Notes under the pieces: model-generated | What the model was told of the DNA's origin: nothing | Database searches by the model: none | Seen by the model: the letters and a program-made list of their open reading frames with translations, nothing else | Shown: positions 46,879-57,735 of the stretch, piece after piece | Position numbering within the stretch: the first letter of the stretch is position 1 | Layout of the letters: each line of letters opens with the position of its first letter | Position numbers and translations under genes: made by a program | Origin: Caprimulgus europaeus | Lineage: Eukaryota; Chordata; Aves; Caprimulgiformes; Caprimulgidae | Assembly (NCBI GenBank): GCA_907165065.1 | Contig: OU015524.1 | Location: 28,008,295 to 28,072,294, forward strand | Direction: 5' to 3' | Length of the DNA stretch: 64,000 nucleotides

Positions 46879-49800
46879 TTTCTATTCTTTCTGCTAAGAT
46901 ATTGACATATGTCCAACTGTGCATTTGTTGAACTCCAGAGTTGTTTCAATTTTGTAGTCTTTAGTCAATAATCACCAATTACCTGGCCAAAGTATAAGAA
47001 GTTATATTCACTGGTAGAAGAACAAGTGCATCCAAAGCTGAAAAGATGGTACACAGAAATACTAAACTCTTGGAAAGTTTTGGAGTTCCTTCACATGCTT
47101 GCATAGGAGATGGATTACTTTATGGAGCATGTTCAATTCTCAATCTTAGCCAGGTAAATCCAGAGTGATTCTCCTGAGCACAGCTGACTCCATAGTCTGC
47201 CTCTCTGTTAATTTGACTGCATTGATTATTATGCATACTAGACTGTGGGTTTTCATTGCAATTGGACTACACCAGCAAAGTGGTATCTGGACCTTCATAA
47301 AGCTTAGCAGGAAGAGACTGAATCTGGCAACTTGAATTATGTCCATTTCTCTCACTTTCATTTAGACAACCATTTGAAAAAAACATATTGTGTCAGTTCC
47401 TCTCAGTTTTGATAGTGATGGTTAACTTCCTAAACAGCTTTCTTTTATTGATAGTTTCTCAGTTAGAATGTAATTAATGTACTTAAGAAATGTGTATTTC
47501 ATGAACTGCTTTGCTCACTGAGGAAGCTTCAGTTATTTTTTTTTCTCATATCCTTACTATCCCAGCTGAACGAAGCCAGTGATGAATAATCACTCTAATC
47601 GTCTGTCTGAAGTATCAAAGTTGTCTCCCTTCATGGTAGAGACTATCAAACCATCCAACAAGAAAGCAGGCTGTGTGAATAGCCTTGCTGAATTCCTAAT
47701 TGTTTGCTCTGGCAGTTTCCAGTGAAGCAGCTGGTTGTCTTTGGAAAGCTGTGCTTGTTGTTTTGGGTTTGCACATCATGTGTCTTTAATTTTCAGCACT
47801 AGCCACAGGGATAAGTATCACAAATATCTTCTTGAAGGCCTTTTGCCCTTGGGAACCCAATATATACTTGGCAGCCTCTCTGACAGTGGGACTGAGGGGA
47901 CAATCAAAGCTGACTCATTGCCTTATATCCCCTTAGGGAGAAGAAAGAATAAAAAGGGCAATTGCTGCTTCCTTCAGTTGCCTGAAGCAAGTCTTTCCTG
48001 TTTTGTAGAGAATAAACTAATGCCATTTTTTAAAGCAATCTGCCCTCTATATGAACAAAATATTCCATCCAGTACCATGCAGATAATTCTGAAGCTTGTT
48101 TCTTGCATCCCAGTACAGTCCTGTGTAGAGTTCAGAAATCTATACCCCTACACATAACCAGAAATAGACATTCACTCTTCCATTCAACACTCATTTCCAA
48201 CAGATCCTATGTATGCTCTTAGCTATTAACATATTCTTATCTCCTATTGCATGATTAGGACCAACATAAATGAGAATCACCCTATGACTTTCAGTGAAGG
48301 TATGTTCATTACTCTGCCTGTGGGTATAAATTGTGAAATATTCCCCACTTTTATGTGCCACACTGAAGTGAAACAGTCATTAGTATGTTGGTAACATCAT
48401 GATACATAGGGGAAGCCTGAGTCCAATGTATGCATTGGCTAAAAATTAAGCAGGATTCCTAATGAGCTTTGATTCATTTTAGAAATGTTGCTAGGCAGAG
48501 CTCCAAGCTCACGCAAAGTGATGCCAAGATATTTGCTCATGTCTCCATCATCCCTTATCTCAAGCAGTGCAACTGCCAGAAATAATTTTCCTTAACAGAA
48601 AAACTTCATGCATTTTGCACATTGTTCTTTCCTATGTAAATCTTGTTAGTTTATGATTTCCATTTAAAAACAGAATTAAACGCTTATATTTTACATCTGA
48701 AAAGCTTCTTCCTTTAAGATGGCATTTCCATTTTTCTAGGAAACCCATTCCTTTTATTTTATAATCAGCTCAACTCAGCACAAGAATCTTTTATAAAAAG
48801 GTGGCAATTATCAACTGAGATAGTCCAGCATTTTCTTTTTCTTTGTAAGATTTCAAGTTTTGCTCTTAGTTTAGCACTTCAGTGCTTTGCTAGGGAGTGT
48901 ACTTTCGAGATGATGAGGTTATTTGTTATACTACTCAAATACAAAGAAGAATTTTAGCTGGGGAAAAAGCTCTCAAAGATGAGTGAATGTATTAGCTTAG
49001 CATGAATCTGCACTTTGTCTGGCAAAACACTGCACAGGCTTTCAGTGATATAGAGCCCATTGGAATCAGCTGTTGTCTCACAGCTGAAAGTAATAGGGCT
49101 CAAAATGCTTCTAATTATTCCTGATTTGAAAGGTAAATTGATATGCATTTTCAGATGTTTCATTTTAAATATGCTTGTATATTATATAATTGTATTAATA
49201 TATGTATTTAATCACTCTATCCAACACAGAGAATATGGCCTTGACCTGTAAGATCCCCTCTTTACCGTTGCAGGGGTGCACACCTGCACCTGATTGTATG
49301 ATTAGCTTTTTGTGACAATTTTTATTTTGTGACAGGTTACTTGGGTTATAAGTGCTTTAGGTTTCATTACTGTATGATTCTATTAGTGTCTTTTATTTCC
49401 AGTAGTTTATCAGCACACAAGGACCAAAGTCAATGTCATTTACTTTGTACAGAAGAGCCAGACAGAGGTGTGGCACAAGGTAAAGTCCATTTGTTTCTCC
49501 TTCCTTATTCCTTCTTTTAGATCTGCTTCACACTGAGGTACGGAAACTATCTTGCACAGTGTTACACAGACATAGGAAGGCACTTCTGTACTTGAGCAAG
49601 GTCTGGAGCAAGAAAAACAAAACAAGTGTGATGTTAAGAGCAAAGCACAGCAGAAAAGACTTTAGGAGGATCTATAAAAAGTTTAAATTGGTAAAGCATG
49701 TATGTGGGTGGGTTAGAAAGAGAATAAAGCGTAATTAAGTTACTGAAGCCCCAGTAGGACTCTGAACATTGTTCAGTGTGCATTGCAATTTGCTTTAAAG

Positions 49801-49967
49801 AAATGTCAAGTTTACCCACATCCTTAGAAAGGGGACTTTTTTATAGTTGAGCATTAATTTTAACAAATGCATGAAGGCTGCTCTTTCTTGGACCTTGCGT
49901 CATTCTGCTGCAGTGTACTAAGTGTATTACAGGAAAGCATGAAGGCAAAAATCCCACCTTCTGCCAA
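46879..49967. other. Non-coding stretch, nothing recognised
   Basis: The longest frame is 140 codons (47735-48157, plus). It lacks any recognisable domain, and its apparent start lies in ordinary AT-rich sequence. No RNA gene or named repeat is visible. Confidence 0.5.
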
Positions 49968-50600
49968 CTAGTCACAGAGCTGGGCTGTGCATATTAGGTA
50001 CAGCTGAAAGCTGGGAGAACTTTGCCATCCTCTTCCAAACTGTGCTGGGAGCCAGCTCTTCTCTGCCTTGGAGGGGATAGCCCCTGGTGGGGTCCCTGCC
50101 TGCCCACTAATACCAGAAGGGTGGATGGATGAGAGGGGATAGCTTTGCCCACTCTCCCTTTGAAGTAGAAGGGAGCGGAGAAAAGAGTGCCAATCACAGA
50201 AAAGTATACTTGCAGCTACTGGAACAGCATTTCCAATTGCTCTGTAATGTGGACAGTTTAGGTCCCATGCCCCCATGCCATGTGTGACCCAGACACTGCC
50301 CTCATCTCCCTCTGCTAACCCCTGCTTGCCCTTCTCTTTTCCTGGAGCTTCCTGGGAGTGACCTTGAGTGACCACCATGGCAAATGGCCTAGGCTGCTCC
50401 TTTACAAAATCCTGTATTGCGCCTGAGGTTGACAGAAGAAAACACAACTGTGAGCTTTGTAAAACTCTCCAAAGGAACACATTTTGCTGAATGATCCTGC
50501 TTCTGCAGTCACCACAGCAGATCAGCTCTCCTGAGCCTGACAACATGGGTGCTGTGGAGCACACTGCAATACAGGTGGCAAACCTGGAGCCAGATAGCAT
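49968..50600 (-). other. Longest open frame in the window (210 codons), unrecognised
   Basis: This minus-strand frame opens with ATG and runs 210 codons. The translation has no signal peptide, membrane segment or domain that I recognise. Its first 35 residues contain MLSGS twice. The host segment, about 49960-50650, is GC-richer than the surroundings, which lengthens chance frames, and a second minus-strand frame overlaps it at 49994-50197. In a vertebrate genome an unspliced frame with no known family is most likely chance, an old repeat body or part of a non-coding transcript. Confidence 0.15.
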
Positions 50601-52480
50601 TTTCAGTCCCAGCTTAAATAGGCAGCCTTTCGATTAACTCTCCTTCTCATGGTCCCCAAAGCCCAACGCTGCTGGGAATTGGTCCTACTCCTCGTCCAGC
50701 TCTATCTCCTCCCCAAAACATCCTTACATGAGTACTCAGTGGGCTCTGTAGTGACAGGAGGGACTCCTTCACTGGCAGATTAGTGTAGTGTTGTGGCTAG
50801 GAAAGTCATATAAGGCAGCTATAATGGTGAAATTATGAAGAGTAATGAGTATTTGAGTTGTTATCTATCTCATAAATATACATTATAACATGCAGAAAAA
50901 CCACAGTGTTGACTGAAAATATTGCAATCTTCAGGGGAAAAAAAAGGTGTTAGCCAGAACTGTTGTGTCTTACATATGGTTCACCTAAAAACAAAATATC
51001 TGACCTTTTTTAAGATGGCTGCCAGCCAACATTTCAGCAATATTTCCTTTTTGTTTCTGTTCACACGGTGATTTATTTCTAAGTAATCTCTAGCTGGTTC
51101 TCAAATTGCAATAATGATATTTATTGTTTATACTTTTATCTGAACATTTCTGCCTGCCATGTCATATATCCTGAACCAGTTATGTGTCATTTATAGGCAA
51201 CTGCTGTGCCCGTGTAGAGTCAGTCTATCATTTCTTCTGTCTTGGCTGTGACTCTTCATATGTATTATATTATATATCAGTTCTTGGAGGTGAAGAAGGG
51301 GAGAAAGAAGACCATATCCTTACCTTGCTGACCAAGAAAGTAATAGTTTTCTATGACATTATTCTGACAGATATGTAAGGAACTCAGAATTGAGCCAGGA
51401 TACTTGGACCAAGTGGCAATTTTTCCATGGGAAGAGTTAACATACTTTCCCATGAAAGAGGTGAGGCCAGAGCTGCATGCCATCAGCCCAGAAGACGTGA
51501 GACAATCAGACTGCAAGGGAAGTGCAGTAGGGCCCGGCTGTGGTGCACAAGGTCATCTGAGCAGGATACTGCATGAAGAACATGCTCCAGGACTTCAAGA
51601 TTTGCCTATCCAATGTCAGAGGAGATGTAGTTCTAATGTTTCAGCTGAAAAGTTTGTTTATACACCAGGCAACTTGCACAGTTGAGACTGACATGCATGT
51701 TAATGGCTTGTACGTCCTTTAGGTGATTTGGAATGAACAACAGAGGAAAGGCAAAACAGATTTAAAAAAAAAAAATGGTGGGGAAAAAGGAGTACACAGT
51801 AAAAAGAAACAGTGTATTTACCTTGGAGTCAAAATTCGAGAATACAATGCTATTTATATCAGTATAAATATCCATATCAATATGACAAATTATGCTGGCT
51901 GTTTCAGTGAAAGAACATTGTTTTTTGTTTAAATAATAAGTTCCAATAAATAATTTAATGTTTTGAGAGAAGCTGAAAATATCCACTATCATTGTGATAA
52001 AACAAAATAGTGATATAAGTGGATTATCTGTTGCTTTACTTTCCACACTGTGGAAACAAGAGACAAAACAGTTGAGGACAACAAAGAAGAAACTTTATTG
52101 TGCAAAGAAAAAACCCACAGTACGCAAAGGGTGTTTTCTGCAGAAAGTACCTTTTCTTTGAGGTTAGGTATTTTTCTTTTCAAAAGATATCAGAGAAATC
52201 AGAACAAAAAAATATCTTATTCTAGTTGAGGCTCCTACAGATTCATAGACACTGAGGACAACATTATGTTATGATTACTGTCTCATCTGAATCATATAAA
52301 TTGGCTTGTAAAATTTCACTCAGTAATTCCTTTACCAAGTTTATAAAAACATACTGCTAATTAAAAGGTGATCTGATAGTTAGTGTTTTCATTTATGCTA
52401 AGAGTCCCAATGACTTTAAAAGAACTAATCACACCCACATTAGGGATGAAAAATGCCACATGAATCTTACAGAGTATTGA
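50601..52480. other. Non-coding stretch, nothing recognised
   Basis: The plus-strand frame at 51404-51685 (93 codons, starting with DQVAIFPWEELTYF after its Met) has the look of ordinary protein composition but no family that I can name. An A10 run occurs at 51765-51774. No repeat family is recognised. Confidence 0.45.
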
Positions 52481-53200
52481 TACCAAAAGCGTGATAAAAC
52501 TACTGCTGTCACACATTCTGGGTAAGGAATCTGCAAGGATTGGAGGCTGGAGGGCGAGTTTTGGAGGTGAAGGCACGGTCCTTTCCTTTGTCCCTTTCTG
52601 CAGCTGTCTTCCCACTCTGCAGGTGGTCAGATGTCCCTGGCAGCCAGTGGCTCCCACCCAGCACAGACTTTCCTTCACCCATTTGTGCAGTGAAAACAGC
52701 AGACCTCAACTGGTGCTTCGCTGGCAGGACCAAGAGTATGACCAGGCACAAGCACTGCTTTAAAATGCTCCACCTGTGCTGTGCAGAAGACAAAAATGCC
52801 CCATGCAGGCCCTCAGTCTGCCTGTAGACAGCCCTCGGAGGATCCTCACTGGCTGTCATGCAGGACAGTGCAATGAGGAGCACCTGGCTTGTGCCACAGG
52901 TGCCATCACAGCAGTGCTGTTTATCACTTGGGCCTACATGGAAAATTCACATCCAGGGTACAACGGTAGCATCCATCACAAATGCATGTACACCCAGGCA
53001 GGGAATCATGTTTTGCAGGAACCTGTTAATGGACAATTCTGTGTCTTGTACTTCTTTATAAAAGAGACAGTGAGCATGCTTCACTGTGCTTCACGCTGTA
53101 GTTCATATTTTATAGTTGCAGGCTGGGTGCACACACAGGTTTGTCAGCAGTGGTTTACAATTGCACAAACATGCAACAAGGAATGTTAAGGACACATTTT
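52481..53200. other. GC-richer patch with frames open on both strands
   Basis: Overlapping frames of 90, 95 and 137 codons on the plus strand and 105 and 124 on the minus strand occupy this patch. Such mirrored openness indicates few stop codons rather than a gene. No motif or domain was recognised in any frame. It is similar in kind to the patches at 20206-20770 and 49960-50650. Confidence 0.4.
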
Positions 53201-56200
53201 GCTCCAGAAAGTCAGTTAAAGTCCTGAGAGGAGAATGTGGTAGCTACTGAATTGTCTGACTGATGGTAGTTCAGTGAAACTTCACTTGGCACTCCCAAAA
53301 ATTTGACAGGAAGAATAAGTGATTCCCAAAGGACTTCTCAGGAACAGCCCAAAGCTACAGGCCAGATTATTTTAGAAGACTGTTGACTGAGCCCAGCTAT
53401 TGTTGGGTCTGCTGGAGCTTTTCTTTTTTTTATTGTCCTCTTAGCATCCTCAGTTTTCTTGCAAATAATTTACCACACACTGGAGATGTATCATGGTGAG
53501 GGAAAGAACAGGGTTTTTTTTCTGAACAACTCCCATCCTTCAGCTTCCAGAAAGCTATAAATATCTTCTGTTTTGCAAAATTGCTCCATACGAAAAAGCT
53601 CCAGTATACTACTGAAGGCAGGTATGGTGACTGGTAGAGTAAGTCTCCCAAAGAGACAGGGCTCTAGTCCAATATGTGGACAATGTCTAATGACACAGTC
53701 CATGAAGTTTTTAGAAGGCATGGAGAATATTGAGAGTGGAAAGAAAATAAGTTTTTGATAGAGGGGAATAGCATTCAAATTTTGATAAGCTCCAAAAATG
53801 CCGTTTCCAAACAGAGGTGCTTTGTATTATGCCATTCCTGTTGGCTGTTTGGAGGTTTTTCATTAGATGTATGAACTTGCCGTAGTAATAAAGATCAGGC
53901 ACTATTGTGCCTCTTTTATGATACTGACTAGCACAAGTTGTGTACACAAACCCAGGAAGTGTTTATTTATGTGGAATACATGCTTAAATAGTGGACTACA
54001 AATCATTTAAAGATGCCTATGATATGAATCATACCACAATTTCACGGATAAGTGGAAACATTATGCAATTTACTGAGTTTTTAAAGCACTAACGAATGTG
54101 AACCATACAGCAGACTTGAGCTGGACGTTTTCACCCCTTCTAATATATGCTGTGGCTATTTAATATTCCTCACTAGGGAGTAATGCTGGCATACAAGTCA
54201 GCAATATATTAGGCACTGGAGCCATGAACCTAGTGAGAACATAAACTAAACTGATTTTCAATTTTGGTATATTACAAAAAGGGCTATTATTGTGAGGTTA
54301 GAGATGTCAAAGTTGGTGACCTGGTATAATGAAGTATTCCCTGCCACATAGTCAAGCATGAAAAGTAATTGGAGGCAGTATAAACTTTTAGAGACTTAGG
54401 GATTTTTCCCTCCCAAATTAACTATTCTTTTGCACACACTTTTTAATTAAAAATAGTAATTTTTGTGAAGCATCATAAAAGCATAAATGATGCTCCTGTA
54501 AAGTTTGCAGTTGATGGAGAAACGTGTGTGTTTAGAAATGAGGTCACGTCTTAACGCTTGGGTTACTTACATAAGTCACTGATGAAAAGCAAGTTGCTAC
54601 CTGCCAGCTAGGAATGACATTAAAATATTATGGCAGCATGTGACCAGCTTTAGAGCTTAAAATCTTGAAAGGACACAGACAATGTCTCCTTTGAAGAACA
54701 TTCCTGAAGATCACTTTACAGTTTCTGCTAAGCTTTAAAACACAGAGTAAAATGCCCCATGTCCTAACAGAAACGATAAAAGTTGTTACTTCTTAGCTGC
54801 AACATTTACATCTGAAAAACCACCACTAAAGTATGCACAGGTCTTTCAGCTTGTCCGTAACAGAAAAGGGGTTAACCTTTAGTCTAGGGAATGACATATT
54901 AGTATTGTGAATCCTGTACTCCAGGTGCTCATTATGGTTCCACATCCCGATTTAGTGCACTGGCTTTGACCAAGTTATTTCTGATTTTCTCTGGCACAAG
55001 CGTTTTATGAGCTGGCACAGCATCACTCTCCAGGAACTAGACTGCAGAGGGCACTCCTATATAAGAAGGAATTGCAGTCTCCAGGCTCATTTACTTTTAG
55101 CCTCGATTATCCATTGTTATTTTTTCTTCTTTAATAATTAGTGACACTTATTACACTAAAAGGAAAATCTTATTATTCTTGACAATTGGTTTTGTTATGA
55201 TTATTTAATTCCCCCCACCCCATTTTATACGATTACAATGTCTGTCAGTGTTCATATCACGTTCAGGACATCAGCCTCAGAAATTAAATGTACACAGAGA
55301 GTGACCTATTAATAGACTATCCCTAGGCATAACTTGAGTGAAGCAGCACAAGGAGTGCATGGATGAGGATGGAAATGGCTTTCTCCATGTGCCTAGGAAG
55401 TCAGAGAGATACTACCACAGGCAGGCCATACATGGAGAAATATGAAAGCCAGCTTCCCCTTCCTCTCGTCCCATCTCTGGAAAGGTTTGTTGGAAGCATT
55501 ACTTTGGTCTGGATTTCAGTTATGGCAATGAGGAATGATGCAGCTCTCAAACAACAGGTCATGAGCCTCATGGAATGGACTTCTGCCCTTTGAACTGCTC
55601 TTCAAGAGATGGGGCTGCACCAACAGGCTACACCTAAATGTGGCCAGAGATCTGCAGTTTGCTGGCACAGCAGAGGCAGGGGGTTGCAAAGCATGTGGCA
55701 GAGTCAGTGGGATAGACTGGGGACTGAGTAGTGGGCAGCTGGGCTAAGCCTGCTGTAATGCAAATGGCTCTCTAGGGCTGTTACACTAGGCCATTAAATC
55801 CCTGAGGTGCCTCAAGATTAAGAAGCAAGTGCAGTTTATGGCTACTTTAGCCTCCTCCCTTCCCTTTTCATGAATTAGAGGTAAAACCTGTAATGGCATC
55901 ATCTAGCATCTCACAACCTTAAGGCTGAATAGCTTAAAACCAACAGAATTAATTCTGGAAGTTCAGCTGCAGCCTATGCAGCTTCTACACTGCAGTTTAA
56001 ATGTGCTTCCAATATTTATCTTTGTTTAATGAGAACAAGTCCACACTAGCTTTGGCTTCTGCATGGGATACAGCTCATGTATCATCCAACTGACAACAGA
56101 AGGGTCATTTCATTTCCTGTGGGTAGTGGAAAGCGATCTGCCTTTTCACACTTACTTCTGGAAACTTGTCCCAGGGAAAGTGTAAGATCAGGCTAACGCT

Positions 56201-56562
56201 GTGCAAAGAAGCTGACTAAGCAAGGATAGTGAGACCTGGCTGTTGGAGCAGTGAATGCACTTCCACAGCTGAGCCCTGAATCATGTTTATTTTCAAACCA
56301 AGGACCTCACATTTCATGTGTGATATTTGCTCAGTAAAATGTGTGCATTTCATATTTCATTACCACATGTTGTATATCTCATACAGTGGTTAAGAAATGA
56401 AGGAGTGTGGAAAGGACAGTTATTGGGGGTAGCTGTAACCATAAAGATTTTACTGAATAGGATTTTCCCTTGTTCCAAACTGTTATCTCACTAGATAAAA
56501 ACATTGTGCTTTATGGTTAAGCTAATTGTGTTGGACAAGCCAGTCTGCAGCCCTAGAAGCCT
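53201..56562. other. Non-coding stretch, nothing recognised
   Basis: A GC-richer patch at about 55350-55780 holds a 76-codon plus-strand frame (55363-55593) without a known relative. The rest is AT-rich and unique-looking. Confidence 0.5.
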
Positions 56563-56625
56563 GGATTTTCAAATGTGCTGAGCACTGACAGATGCAACTA
56601 AAGTCAGTGGGGGCATTTAAAGTGC
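56563..56625. repeat. Half of an old amniote palindromic repeat
   Basis: 'ggattttcaaatgtgctgag' followed by CACTGACAGATGC and then AAAGTCAGTGGGGG resembles the left arm and centre of an amniote interspersed palindrome. That repeat typically reads 'gattttcaaaggtgctgagcac..gaagtcaatggg'. The right arm is missing or decayed beyond recognition. The family identity is from general memory, without an alignment. Confidence 0.4.
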
Positions 56626-56662
56626 AATTAAATGCAAAGTTCTCTAAAAATTCAGGAGAGAG

Positions 56663-56730
56663 GCTGTCTGTAAAATGGGAGTGCAGATACTACCTTGCCT
56701 TACAGGGGTGCTGTGAACATTTGTGGCACA
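56663..56730. mobile_element. MIR/CORE-SINE-like fragment
   Basis: 'gctgtctgtaaaatgggagt' followed by CAGATACTACCTTGCCTTACAG and GGGTGCTGTGAACATT matches the order of the MIR-type segment 'catctgtaaaatggggataataatacctacctcacagggttgttgtgagga'. MIR and related CORE-SINEs predate the bird-mammal split and survive in birds only as short decayed pieces. Orientation is read as the complement of the usual SINE sense. Confidence 0.5.
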
Positions 56731-57054
56731 GCTACTTACATTAGTTAGAAATTACACTGAAAAGTCTCTGAAAAAAAATGTCTTTTTTCAGACAAGGATT
56801 TGGTTATAAATGTTCAGTTAAGGCCTTGAGCCACAGACTGAACAGTGAAGTAAAACAAATATGTATGGCTTGCCCATTTGTAGACTGAATGGGTGATGGA
56901 TCATGTCCCGTCCCTCCCAAAAGAGGTGAAAAGTCAAAATAAGTATACCACATGGACTGAACTAATGTTCTGCAAGCATATCTAATTCTAGCATTTCCTA
57001 GGGCTTTCCACCTAAAGCAGGGTTGTGGTATTTTTTTAATATATTTATAACTGA

Positions 57055-57228
57055 AACAGGTTGCCCAGAGAAGCTGTGGGTGCCCCCTCCCTGCAATTTT
57101 TCAAGGCCAGGCTGGATGAGGCTTTGGGCAACCGGTCTAGTGGAAGGTGTCCCTGCTGATGGCAGGGGGGTTGGAACTAGATGCTTTGTAAGGTCCTTTC
57201 CAATCCAAACCATTCTATGATTCTATGA
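57055..57228 (+). mobile_element. CR1 3' end, well preserved
   Basis: The sequence from 'acaggttgcccagagaagct' (57056) through 'caaggccaggctggatgagg' (57103-57122) to 'caaaccattctatgattcta' (57206-57225) is a typical avian CR1 3' terminus on the plus strand. It is truncated to about 174 bases. The tail has two ATTCTATG-type units. It lies about 50 bases upstream of a second CR1 in the same orientation. Confidence 0.95.
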
Positions 57229-57274
57229 ACATAGGTAATATGCATAAACAATGTGTATTTGAGTAAGAAATCTT

Positions 57275-57735
57275 TACAGATAATCCAGCAAAGGGAGATG
57301 AAGATGATTGACTGGCACATCTGACTTGCAAAGAGAGGTTGAGAGAGGTGGGACTGTGCTGAGCCTGGATAAAAGAAGAGAAGGCTCGGAGTGGGAATCG
57401 CATCAATGTGTACAAGTACCCCAAGGGAGAGTGTAAAGGAGAGAGCCAGGATCTTCTCAGTGATATCCATTGAAAGGACAAGAGGCAATAGTCACAAATG
57501 GAAACACAGGAGATTCCATTAAGAAATATGTAAGAAAAAAAAATTTTTACTGTGAGGGTGATCAAACACTGTAATGAGTTACACGGTGAAACTATGGAGT
57601 CTCTGGACCTGGAGATATTAAGAACTCAAGTGGACAAGATCCTGAGCAACCTGCTCATGATGACTTTGCTTTTAGCAGGAGGTTGGACTAGACAATCTCC
57701 AGAGGTGCCTTCCAACCTCCACTATCTTGTGATAA
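57275..57735 (+). mobile_element. Second CR1 3' part, different subfamily
   Basis: 'gcaaagagaggttgagagag' (57329-57348), 'agaagagaaggctcgg' (57374-57389), 'tgtacaagtaccccaaggga' (57408-57427), 'aggttggactagacaatctc' (57681-57700), and 'aggtgccttccaacctccac' (57702-57721) follow the CR1 3' region on the plus strand. The end, 'actatcttgtgat', differs from the ATTCTATGATTCTATGA tail of the copy at 57055, so this is a separate insertion of another CR1 subfamily. An A-rich insertion is present near 57535-57542. It encodes no functional protein. Confidence 0.92.

Noticed and set aside
47735..48157. 140-codon plus-strand open frame
   Set aside because: No recognisable family or exon boundaries. A frame of this length is not surprising across 64 kb in six frames.
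52509..53189. Frames of 124 (minus) and 137 (plus) codons
   Set aside because: They overlap on opposite strands and have no recognisable motifs. Mirrored openness points to a low stop-codon frequency.
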